The notes under the pieces were generated by a model. That model did no database searches and had not been told where the DNA came from. It saw nothing but the letters and a program-made list of their open reading frames with translations. A program made the translations under genes and the position numbers. Below, piece by piece: positions 13,001-24,400 of a stretch of 64,000 nucleotides of DNA (its first letter is position 1; each line of letters starts with the position of its first letter). This DNA is from Paracyclopina nana (taxonomy: Eukaryota; Arthropoda; Copepoda; Cyclopoida; Cyclopettidae): positions 11,594,001 to 11,658,000 of the forward strand of contig JAGUCH010000001.1 in NCBI GenBank assembly GCA_019096065.1, read 5' to 3'.

Positions 13001-16000
13001 GAAGTACAGCTGAGATAAGAGGCCACCTTACATTATAGATCATCTTGACAAAACCAAGGTTTTGAAAGCTTTTTTTTTTGGGTAAAAGTTTTATTTCTAA
13101 ATTCTTAGAAAAAAAGTTGTGAGAAATACATCTGCCACTCTTTGGTCACTCGACTGTGTAGGTTTTGAAGTGCCTAATCCTTTAGGGGATCTCAAGAGAT
13201 TTCTTGTTGGTGCAACAATGACAAAGCCAAAAGATCAGCACCATATTTCATTTCCACCTTTTGTCATCAAGTTAAAAATCAGTCGCCTCTTTGGATTAAA
13301 AAGGGGATTAGAGGGATGAGTCACGCAGCCCCTTCCTGTCAGTAAATTCCAAGAGCCCACTGTACACCACACTTTCATTCATAATAAATTTTGAGAATAA
13401 TGTTTTGAGGTAGCATGAAAACAAACATTTTCTGTGTAATCCCAGTTTGCACATCTGTTGTAGCGGTAAGGATTTATAAGGAACGATGGCTTCTGTTACG
13501 TAGTACAGTCAGCGCACCCTAGTGTGAAAAGCCGTGTAGTATGTTCACTACAGAGGCAGCTACATAGCAATTCGTAATTTGCCAAAAAATTGGCCTTCCC
13601 TTCTGATTTATCAAAAACTCATAAAATAATAATGAATTCTTATAATGTTTTATGCTCCTATGTGAACAAAAAATCAGGCCAATCAGGTAAAAATAGCGGG
13701 AAAATGCGATTTCTTGAATTGCAATCTAATTTGAAAATTTCCGCCTTTTTTTAGACCAATCGGAGCAGAGATAAAAAAATGTCGGCTTTTATGGTGCTAC
13801 CAGAAAAAAACTTTTATCAACACGTAATGAGTGATTCGGGCTGTTTTATCTAAAAACTGGCAATTTATAGAAGCTTTTATCATGAAGTCCAAAAATTATA
13901 TTTTTGCTTTTCCGTCAAAGCGTCATGCGTAAACAGCTGTACTACTTTACTGTGGCGCCATCTACCATGATAAATTTCAAAATCAGCTCTTATTTTTTGG
14001 TCGCAAGGGTAGGGTTATTTTAGGGTTGTATTTACTCAAGTGCAGCTAGGAATTGCAGTGCAGTGCAGGTGAGTTGTGTTTGAAGTAAGATCAAGATCTG
14101 ACCACCCAACCATGTCTTCTTCATGTGTAGAAAAGAAGCAACGTTTGTTTTACTCCCAATGATTTATTACTGAAGCTTAGCTGAAATATGGGGGATAGTC
14201 CTATGCTTTTGTTATCAGCACTTGAGCTATATTGGTGGGAAAAATTGTTTTGCACCCATAAATAACCTCAATAAGGTCATTTCATCTTTCAGCAGTGATT
14301 TTTATACACTAACTCATCCGCTCAGAATAATATTCACTGCATGTACTATTTGGCTATAAATAATGCTTCTTCATGGGGGATTCAAGGTATGCAATTATGG
14401 TGTGCATTATAATTATTGGTCTCGCCACAATTTCCTACATTTTTCTTCTTACAGACAAGAATTTTCAATCAGCCATCCGCTTTTAGCTATGACCAAAGGA
14501 GTAATAATTGTTGCTGCCTTGGATTGTTCAAGTAAACAAATCTGACAGTTATTTTTGAGGACAGTTCGCCGTCAGATGTTGTTTGGGGCAGCTATTTTTC
14601 AATTCATTGCCCATCTAATGATGATTGCGTTTTACTGCCAGCCTTTTCAAATTATGTGGCCAAAGGAAATTGCCAAATTGTTGCCATTCACCATTTGTAG
14701 GAGCAGCGCAGCTCTTTTCTAAAGATTCGACACGTCGCCGTTGCTGTTGAAAACCACCCACGAAAAATGTCAAAATATTATGGCTTTTATACAATATTGC
14801 ATCCATTTGATCGACAGCTTTTTTGTGAGTGTCAAGCAGAAAGAGATGATGGGCAAAAACATGTCTCATCCTTTTGTGTGGCTCAAAAATGAAAGAATCC
14901 TCAGTTCAGAAAGTTTATTCTGGACACACTGTTTTTCTAATAGCGTTACTTCAAAACGGAGGCACCGTGAGGAAAGCTACGCATTTGAAGCAATGCCCTG
15001 CCAAATTTTAGGGCTATTATAGGACTGTAAATATTTTGTAGAAATTCCAAAGGAAATTAGTTCCAGTGTGGAGAGCTATTTGAATATTTTTTATTTACTC
15101 CTGCTTTTCTAATTGGGAATTTGAGACGAATCTTTATACGGTCCATTTTTGAGCCTCAGCTGGAGATTAATTTCAGATTCCCTTTCAGCTGGACGTTACC
15201 GCCAAAATCCTGTCTCTTGTCTGTCTGCTGTAATTTATGGGAAAAAATACTAGTTTCATTTTCTTCTAATGAATGGCAGATAATTGTATATGTTTTGCAG
15301 TAAATTGTCACGTTTCTGCTTTATGATTATTAAAAAAAGTATTCTGATTTATTCACGCATCAAAGGTGTTGTGCAAAATTCCTCTTTTTATGTGTTTGCA
15401 CAGCATTTGGTGCAATTCATGCAATAAAACCCTAGTTTCATCAATATTTGAAGCCTTGCTGCGTTGTGAGCTTGGTTTTCTACTTACTTTTTTGGCTCTA
15501 TCTGGGATCTTCAAGCAATTCCAAGATAAGAATGCGATATTGCCTTTGACAAATGGCTCCCTTTTGTCGGTATATACCATCAAAATCAATTACCCATCGT
15601 TGACATAATCGGTCGCAAGACAAGAATAATGGTTGGTTTCCCTTTCGTTGACCGGCGCACAGGTCACTGTCGTCGTCAGCCTGCTGTTGTTATTGTTTTT
15701 CAGGTGTCGTCATCTGCTGCTGTTCTCTCAGTAAGCTACCGGGTTTCGCTGATTCTTGTGGCTGATAACGTCAACAAGAATATGAACGTTCTTAATCTTC
15801 CTAGTTATTCATGCAAGAACAATTTTTTGCAAAGCCGTTGCCTCTGACAAGTGCAAAATTGGTGCAATTTGACCCTCGGAGGTCAAATGAGCAGCAATAA
15901 AAATAAGGAAGGTGAATCAATGAATCAAAGTTCGTTATTTCCGTGCGCCCCTACAAGCAAAACAATCTAAAAGTGGAATTATTTTTTAAGTGCGAGATTT

Positions 16001-17164
16001 CGATGGTTGCCATTAGATTGAGCTAGGTTATGGCATTCCTGATTCGGGCGTTTTTGGAGATGATGCTGAAGAATTGAAATGTGTCATGTTGTTTGGTTGT
16101 TGTTGTAGATTTCAATCTCCCCTTTGATGACAACAAGAAGACATCACACACAGCGAGCGCAAGAGCTCTGCGTGAGTGACCTGATTTTGCCTCACAAAAT
16201 TTGTCCTCGTCCATCATTTTCCAAAGATTTTGCACTCTGTGCTCGTAAAACGCCCTTTTTGCAAAGTGTAAATACGTATGTAAAAATGCAGCTATATCAT
16301 GAATGATCAGTTACCACTGCCCTGCCCACCAAGCAATGGCTAATTGAAATTAACTGCACGCATGCACTTTTCAGTCATTCCAGTAAATAAATGAGTGAAC
16401 TTTAATAGTTTCGTCTTGGGACTCGAGAAAAAAGGAAACATTTTCACAGACTCCTGCTTGAAATCTGAAACAGGGCCAATTATTGAGCTCATAAAGGTGC
16501 AGTTGTATAATTTTCGTCATGGGTTCTTGACTGGAAATCTTTAAAAGGGAAATGGTGTCCAATAACAATTTATTCGTGGGAACATACGCAATAAAAAGCA
16601 CCTATTAGAGCTCATGATTAACGATTAGATTCACTAATTGAATTGTTTTTCACGATTCTCGCTAAAAGAGCCAATTCAGCAGAGCCATTCCAATTGTTGC
16701 GAATTTACTGTTGGAAGTGCCCCTTTCAAATAATGCAAATGATAAGAAAAGTGAACAAAAGGCTTGGAGAGGCAAGTGAAAAGTTTTGTGGCTCACTAAA
16801 AGCTGAGGGATCATTCACAACAAACAGCTAAAAACAGCTGAGTTAATTTTAATTGTGGCATGCCTCTCAATTGTTTCACAGGTGAGGAGCCATAATGGAG
16901 TAGTCCAGTTTTTGTTTTACTCAATCACTCGTACTAACTGATCAGCTATTTTAGAGCTCACAGCTTGAACCTACTCAGTCTTGTTTTTCTCCTAGGGATT
17001 TTGTCAAACCACAGGAGGTGCCAGAAAAAGGGTGTGAAAAAGACTTTAGGACATTTTTTACAAAGCTGCTTATTCCACCTGATTGACAAAACGTTTGAAA
17101 AACCAGCTTGATTCCTACATTGCTGGGATTCCTGCGAGCAGCATTATAGTATATTTATTGTATT
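10069..17164. other. Gene-poor stretch with microsatellites
   Basis: I find no convincing coding sequence on either strand. Open frames are short and lack family motifs. A (CT)n run lies at 12054-12071, and short GTT/CAA runs occur near 11015 and 16090. Large introns of a gene whose exons I cannot recognise cannot be excluded. Confidence 0.4.
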
Positions 17165-18641
17165 TCAATGAGGTATACCCTCATAAGTCTCTCCTATATT
17201 AATAGCTTGGAATGGCTGGTTTCCAGGATTGGCATGCATAACTTTTGCCAACTTTTCTTTGGGCTCCATGAAAGGCTCATAAGTCATCACAAAAGTGCCC
17301 CAATGAATGCCAAATGACATTTTGGAATTCACGTCCTGGTGAATTTGCACTGCTTCTCCTGGATCCACGTGAGTGTATATCATGGTTGCTCTGGGATTGT
17401 ACCCTCCTATGGGAATGGCAGCCATGTCAAAAAATCCAAATCTTGAGCCAATCTGCTTGAAGACATCTGAATAACCGGTATCGCCACAGAACCAAAACTT
17501 GTGACCTTTACGGCCAATAATTGCCCAACTGCCCCATAGTGCTTTGTTATGATCTGACAAACCTCTTCGTGACAAATGGTTATTTGGTGTGAAAATTATT
17601 CTTGCAGATTTGGCATCGTTTGGGTCCTGGTACATTCCACCCGAGATGGGTAAAACTTTGGATTCCCACCACACTAGGTCATGGATGTTGTCAGGTGAAA
17701 TGCCAGCATCTTCAAACCAGGCCCCTGATCCCTTTGGCACAAACCAATGCATCTTATCTCCATACCTGGAATAACAGACCATTAGGATTTCATACACATA
17801 TCATTGATGCTAACCTTTGCAGAAGTGCTATGACAGAGTTGTAGTCTAGATGATCATAATGGGTGTGAGAAATGACCACACCGTCAATAGTCTCTGGGAG
17901 TTGCTCAATGTGGCATGCCGGAGGTCTGTATCGCTTCATTCCAGCCCATTGAACAGGAGAGCATCTTTGACTGGAATAATAAAACTTGACCTATCTCATG
18001 GCTTGAAATGGCCAATTGACATACCTGAAGATGGGATCAGAAAGGATGATTGATCCATCAATTTCGATCAAGACTGTCGAATGACCCAACCAAGTTGCTC
18101 GCACTCCTGCTGCACCTACTAAACGACTTGAGCTATTGCTAATCCAATATGGAGTAACTACAGGAAGTGTCTTGTCCAGGGGACACTCATGTTTCAGTGA
18201 ATCGCAATCAGGATCCGGAACTGAAGATTCATCATTGGAAAACAAAAAATCAGCAGTGACTGACAAAACATTAGGTTTGTCCCTGATCCACCAGTTAACC
18301 CATTCATCACCATCTTTGTAGCTTAAATAATATCCATCTTTGTCCTTGACAGGCCAAGGCTCCGATACATAATCAAGCTCGACTGCAGGAAAAAGGTTAC
18401 TCTTTCTAATATCTATTTAAAAAGTAGTTGCCTTACTTTTTTGATCAAGATTGATGTAGAGGACACCGAGCGTTCCAATTATGAAGATCACGAGGAAAAC
18501 GACAAAAGCAATGGAAAAGTAAAGACAGTATAATATTTTAGAGCAGCAAACTTTGGGATGAGCTCTATTGGGCTCCGAGATCTGAGAGACTTCTGCTTCT
18601 TCACTATAACTTAAGTTTGAACCGTTTTTCAAGGTTGACAT
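17165..18641 (-). CDS. NAPE-PLD-like phospholipase D, copy 1, membrane-anchored
   Basis: Four exons (18641-18437, 18382-18025, 17970-17815, 17765-17165) give 439 residues. The family hydrolyses N-acylphosphatidylethanolamines to N-acylethanolamines with a di-zinc metallo-beta-lactamase fold. Visible motifs are the metal-binding [10 protein letters not shown] at the end of exon 3, NHLSRRG, the zinc-bridging [17 protein letters not shown] and IHWGTF. Exon 1 encodes an acidic tail and one strong transmembrane helix ([19 protein letters not shown]) that mammalian NAPE-PLD lacks, so this is probably a type II membrane-anchored enzyme. An AATAAA lies just past the stop. It sits head-to-tail with a paralogue that has the same intron positions and an identical exon-3 length. 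The family call is firm; the exact lipid substrate is not. Confidence 0.92.
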
Positions 18642-18953
18642 TTTCGAGAGTAGGCATCATGGAAATGCGTCGAAATGCGTCATAGATACAGTGCTGACAC
18701 CTAGGGCTTTCTCCAGTTAAGAATCTTAAATGTAATTATGTCATGATGTACGAAATAAATAGCGCTAACTTATTAAATACAACGAAGCTTTTTATCTCGA
18801 TAAGAATAATGTGTGTGCATATTACAGCAATGACTGGCTATTCAAACTAATAGTTGACCTTTTAGCCTTGAGTAATAGAAAGCATTTGCTAGAAAAGGAA
18901 AGTAGCAGAGGAAAGTCTCTAGTGCTTTCTCCCATTAGGCACTACTTTCAAAA

Positions 18954-20430
18954 TTAGGCCTCTAGCGTTTCCCCAATGTTAACAACCTTGAATGGTTTCA
19001 TGTCAGGGTTTTTATCAACAAGCTGAAGAAGCCTCTTCTTAGGATCCATGTAATGTTCATTGGTTAGTTTGAATGTTGCCCAATGAATTCCAAGTGATAG
19101 CTTTGAGTTAATATCATTGTGCATCTGAACTGCTTGTCCTGGATCAACATGCACAAACTGCATGGTTTCTCTTGGATCATAGGCTCCAATAGGAATGGCA
19201 GCAAAGTCAAAGGGTCCAAACCTCTTGCCAATTTGTTTGAATACATCAGAGTATGCTGTATCACCACCAAACCAAAACTTGTGACCTTTAGAGCCGATGA
19301 CTGTCCAGCTGCCCCACAAAGCCTTATTCATATCAAAAGCTCCTCGTCTTGAAAAATGGTTCGCTGGTGTGTAAATGATTCTTGCAGCATTTTCATCTGT
19401 CTCATCCTGAGGCTTTCCACCAGATAGTGGCATGACCTTTGATTGCCACCACACATGATCATGGATGTTTTCAGAGGCAATCCCAGTTTCTTCAAACCAT
19501 GATTTTGACCCTCCAGGAACAAACCAGTGAATCTTATCTCCATATCTGAATATTATTACAATATTTTTAATCAGTCTTAATGCCAACTAACTTGAAAGCT
19601 AGTCACCTTTTGTGAAGAGCCAGGACTGAATTGTAATCCAGATGATCATAGTGAGTATGTGATATCACCACAGCATCCACAATGTCAGGCAGTTCTTCAA
19701 CAGTACAAGCGGGTGGCCTATATCTTTTGGGTCCTGCCCATTGAAATGGTGAACACCTTTCACTGAAATAGCTTCCTATTGTAACTTAGATGGTAAAATA
19801 TCATGAGTTTTAGTCATGTACCTAAATATAGGATCAGTCAAGATGATGGCGCCATCAACTTCAACCAAAACACTTGCGTGACCAATCCAGGTTCCACGCA
19901 CTCCTTCGGCTCCAACTTGTCGATCTGGATTTGTTAGCCAATATGGCTTCTCTATAGGCAAAGTTTTGTCCAATTCTTTGGTATCACTTGGTATGCTAGA
20001 CTCGTCTTTTGATAATGCAAAGCTTGACACAATGACAGGTCCACTCGGCATATCTTTGTGCCACCAATTTACCCAAGTGTTGCCTTCTTTGTAGCTTTGG
20101 TAATACCCATCTTCATCCTTGACAGGCCAAGGTTCGCCTTCAAAATCCACTCGATCTGAAAATATATGTTTTCAAAAGCAAATTGAGCAGGCAGTTAAAA
20201 TTAGACTCACTCATTGGAATTCTAGAATATAAAATTCCCATCGCAGCAAAAAACAATCCAATGGCGATCAATAACACAAATATCAGAATACAGCAACAAA
20301 TCACGATAGCTCTTGACTTCCTCCTTATTCCTTGCTGTACCCCAGTTGGCTTATTTAAACTTGAAACTTCTGTCACTTCTTCCTCTTCTTCTATTGTTTC
20401 AAAAGGTTCTAAGTTTTGTACCATAATCAC
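18954..20430 (-). CDS. NAPE-PLD-like phospholipase D, copy 2, membrane-anchored
   Basis: Four exons (20430-20211, 20155-19822, 19762-19607, 19545-18954) give 433 residues, or 431 from the second Met. The motifs match copy 1: [37 protein letters not shown] and IHWATF. GDTAY replaces GDTGY next to the bridging aspartate. Exon 1 codes for a glutamate-rich cytosolic tail and a transmembrane helix ([19 protein letters not shown]). Intron positions and phases equal copy 1, so the pair arose by tandem duplication after the introns were in place. The N-terminal tails have diverged far more than the catalytic part. The 312-bp gap between the two genes probably holds the promoter of copy 1. Confidence 0.92.
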
Positions 20431-20807
20431 CCTAATAGGTCATTCTAAACGTAACTTCAAGTGCGTCATTTATTAGATACATTTTCTCTAATCAGTATTT
20501 CAGTATCGAGTTGGCAAAAAAGGCAGGGACGCAATGTAAACAAAAACGACTCGAGAATACTTTTCTGAGGCCTATTTTCTTCTCTTATTGCCAGTAAAAT
20601 GTAATAAGTTGATCTTTTGCTCTTTTTGAACTAATTAGCGTTGGTTCAATATTTCCTTTCATCAAAAGTGTCTGATAAAAGATAAAAAGTAGCATTAGTC
20701 TTCATAGTTAGTTGAATGAAAAGGTTCGATTGACTTAAAGTCGATCCTTTAATGTTTTCGAAATTTTCTTAAGAGTGCAATGCGTATGCTTTTTTGCCTT
20801 TTTTTCC
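20431..20807. promoter_or_regulatory. Divergent promoter region
   Basis: This 377-bp AT-rich interval separates the starts of NAPE-PLD copy 2 (minus) and the lysine-rich gene (plus), so it probably serves both. No TATA box is obvious. A pyrimidine-rich run precedes the plus-strand ATG. Confidence 0.4.
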
Positions 20808-21389
20808 ATGGCCTCAGCTAATTCGGCCTGGTTAGAGGCTTATCAAGCACAAAAGGCCAAAATCTTGGAAAGGCTGTCTAAAAAAGATACCAACTCAACC
20901 AACAATGGAGTCTCAGTGTCTGGATTGTGTAGTTTATCCACCCAAGTCAAGGACTCCAAAAGGTCAACTGATGAAGTGAGCAAACAATCAAATCGAGAAA
21001 AAGGCCATAAAAGGCCTAATGATACAGACTCCGAGCTTAATGTTTGTGTACAAAGAGGAAGAAAGCCACAAGACGAATTAAAGACTTTTGAAGACCACAA
21101 GAGGCCAAGAACTAGTAAAAATTCATGTAAAAGCTTCCATGAAGCTGTGGATGAACAGAAATTGGCTTCTATTGAAGCCTTCGCGAAAATTGCAGACACA
21201 AAAGGAACTGAAAAGAAATTGGAGCCTAAAGTCTTGAAAGAACCAATGGAACAAAAGGAAGAAAAGCCACTCTCTGTGGCATCATTGATGAAAAAAGTTA
21301 AATCTGATGCTAAACTTGACAGCCAAGATTGGCAGAAGGCTTATGAAGAGAGAAAAAAGGCTGCAATGGCTGCTTTTAATAAAAGATGA
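20808..21389 (+). CDS. Unrecognised lysine/glutamate-rich protein with three related motifs
   Basis: This single-exon frame is 193 residues from the ATG at 20808, which lies in a good context (CCATGG). An in-frame ATG at 20775 is less likely. I do not recognise the family. The protein is hydrophilic, rich in Lys, Glu and Ser, has no signal peptide or membrane helix, and is probably nuclear or cytosolic. Three segments resemble each other: AWLEAYQAQKAKILERL near the N-terminus, SFHEAVDEQKLASIEAF in the middle and DWQKAYEERKKAAMAAF at the C-terminus, following aromatic-x2-A-aromatic/V-x3-K-x-A. The last codons contain an AATAAA. The stop lies 7 nt from the stop of the convergent dikinase gene. 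Confidence 0.7.
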   Translation: MASANSAWLEAYQAQKAKILERLSKKDTNSTNNGVSVSGLCSLSTQVKDSKRSTDEVSKQSNREKGHKRPNDTDSELNVCVQRGRKPQDELKTFEDHKRPRTSKNSCKSFHEAVDEQKLASIEAFAKIADTKGTEKKLEPKVLKEPMEQKEEKPLSVASLMKKVKSDAKLDSQDWQKAYEERKKAAMAAFNKR

Positions 21390-21401
21390 CTCAGGTTTAT
21401 T
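21378..21401. terminator. Back-to-back poly(A) signals overlapping two coding ends
   Basis: AATAAA on plus (21378-21383) lies inside the final codons of the lysine-rich gene, whose stop is 21387-21389. AATAAA on minus (21401-21396) contains the stop codon of the dikinase gene (21399-21397). Cleavage 10-30 nt downstream of either would fall inside the other gene's coding sequence, so the mature 3' ends should be antisense to each other. Use of these hexamers is inferred from position only. Confidence 0.6.
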
Positions 21402-24400
21402 CCTCTATTTTAGACACTGTTCCTTTGGCACCATCAATGATCACTAAGTCTCCTAAAAAATAGCTGACTGAAATATTTGCTAAGACGTAAGAAATCATGT
21501 AGTGTACCAGTTTTGAAAGCTTTAGTGGCTCCTTCGGCCCCCACGACACAGGGAAGGCCGTATTCTCTGGCCACAACTGCACCATGTGATATCAATCCAC
21601 CCAGCTCTGTAACAACTCCTCCAAGCAAGGGGAAATATGGACTCCATCCAATATCAGTGCTGACAGTGATCAGAACATCTCCTTGTTGTATTATTTTGGC
21701 ATCAGCCAATCTTGTGACCACTTTGGCTATGCCTTTGTATTTTCCTCTGCAAACTGGGGTGCCTTTCACTGTAGCTTCTCCGCTGATGCAATCATCATTA
21801 AGCTCCAAATTCAGCTTTATAAGAGAATGTGTTTTTCTAAGACATGATATCGGAATGTGGTCAAAGTATCTTACCGGCTTAGGAATGCCGTGGATCATTT
21901 CTGGAAATCGAAGCTCATCCCATAACGAAGCTCTCAACCTTCGTCTTCTTGATGCTCTAGAGAGACAAATTAGGCACATGTTATTACACAATCTAAAAGA
22001 AGCTTCAAGTAGTTATACTTTTGGATCAGCACTGGATTCCTCTCATGAATCAATTGGCCTAATTCATAGTGAGTCAAGAAGAAAATCAATTCCGGATCCG
22101 GAAGACGTCCATCTTGAGTCAACTGATGCGACAGCTGACGATAAGCCAGTCTGATTTCATGGGACTTCTTGATTAGCTCGGACTTGCACCTTTCCCTCAA
22201 AGCCACTGACTTGTAGACAAATGGAAGTAGGAATTTCAAAGCTTTCCTTTTAAGGAAATGTCACAAATAAAGTGCCATCTGTGAATTTTTTATTGCTTAC
22301 TTAGTTCCATCCTCAAGCTTCCTCGATACTTTGTCAATTCGCTCCTCCAAGCTCAATTTTCTCTGCTGCTCAGCACTTGGGCTTGTAATTGACTGGTTCA
22401 GCTTCATAGTTGAAACCATAGATTTCAAAGTTTGCACCAGAGGAGTTCTGTCTTCAATCCATGGTATGCTTATCAGATCAAACTACAAAGATGGCTGTTA
22501 GTGCTTTTTTCGTAATTACGTTATCTCAAATAGGACGCTTACGGCTTACAGCCAGACTTAGCCACAATTACCTCTCTGAGACATCGATGACCAAAAGTGT
22601 CCAAGAACTTTTTGTAGCTAGACCCAACTTGATTATCTTTAGATAGCCATCTATCAGCCTCCGAGGGTTCTAGCTCCAAAAATTGGCTGCTGTCAGGATG
22701 AGCTGCAATTTTGGTCGCCAATTTCTGCACAAATTTTGATAAATCAATTGGCAATAGTACATGTGTTAGAAATATGTTTACCCTGAGATCAGTGGGCACT
22801 CCTGCTGAGACAATATCTGAGTCAGGACTGACCATCAGATCAGCAATGTCAACAAACAAGTCAGCATCCCAGTCTAGGACGAAAAACATTTTTTTTTAAT
22901 TTCAATTTTTGTAATCTTCCAATACCTGATTTTCCTGTAGCCACAGCAAAAACGACAATGCAAAAAAATGAGCTTGCTTCGGAAGCTCTCGTGTGAACCC
23001 TTGATGTCTAATTGTCAGGAGAAATTTTAAAACTTATTACGCGTGAAGCAAAAAATTAAATTACTTGGATGTATGAATATCCAGCTTTTTCAGTTATCAA
23101 GTCGTACATTTGTTGACTGCTTTTGCCTACGAGATCTCCCGGTTGAAAGTAATCTTGCAGAAACCACTCCGGCAATCCTTTCTTTTGCATGTACCAACAA
23201 GGCACAATTGTCTAATCAAAATAAGTGATTATTATCTCTGATTAATCAAAAGGCCCTGAAAATACCTTGAACAGTATATTGGCAATACGCAGATACTTGT
23301 AGTAAGATGGTTCAATTCCTCGCCTTTCGACTGCTGTGTCCACATAAGCTTGATTTGACACCTGAATTATTCATTTAAAAATTAGCTAACTGGATTGGCC
23401 ATGTGTGATGTTACCTCATGTCCAAAAATGGCATAATCCACTAGGAGCAGCTCTTTTTTGAGCTTATCACTCTCCATCTGAAATACATAGTACTCCTTCA
23501 TTCATTATGATTTTTCTAAAGTGGCATTTTACCGTCTGCATCACTAGATCGAGGTAGTTGAAAATCACATGGTGGCTTGTGGTCGGCAAGAACCTTCGCA
23601 CGTGGGGTAAGTATTGCTGCAAGTTACCGGGGCACTGTTGAACGCCCATCTCGATTCCATTGTTCAAGGAAGTGAGCAAAACGAAGTTGGTCAACGGAGT
23701 AGTTGCTCCCGGTATCACCTCTCTAAATTCACAAACATTATTGAAAAATATCTTGACTACTGAAAGGTTATTACCCTAAATTGGCCTTTGAGTTTGAGTC
23801 CTTTTTGGAAGATATTGCGGAATCGAATTCATGCTGAAGGTCAAAATCTGTCCAACTGGCAAACGAGGTGATTGGCCTCGATTGTAGAAGGTATATTTGC
23901 TCCTAAAATAATTCATTAAATCGCTAGAAAAATGTTGTAAAAAATAGATAAACCTTTTGTACTGCAAACTCAATGTCCCTTGGGCTATTGAAGGCTTCTT
24001 CAAGAAAAATGGCAACTTTGGCCAATTTCAAAGCCATCTCATCGCTCATGCAAATTTTTTCCGATTCAGCGGCATGAACAACCTCCTCAATGGTGTCTAA
24101 ATAGCAATGTCATTAGACTAATTATGATAAATAGCTTTTTTAAAAGTTACCAATGTCAGCCATCACAATTTTCGATTTTTTGGCTCCAATTTTGCGCTCT
24201 GAAATTGCCACTTCATTTTTCCAAGATGCATTTTCTACTATAATCGTATCTGGCTCAGATTTCGCCGAAACTACGCTCTGAAATAGAATCAAGTCATTAT
24301 AAGGGAATTTTAAGAATTAGCCGGTTTTCTTTGTTCTAATTAATGGCTATGTAGGCTTTATAATGGTAGCTGGATAAATGCTGACTTGGCTTTCTCTGAC

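Noticed and set aside
21477-22154. Plus-strand open frame of 225 residues
   Set aside because: It lies opposite the phosphohistidine-domain exons of the dikinase, whose motifs are unmistakable on minus.
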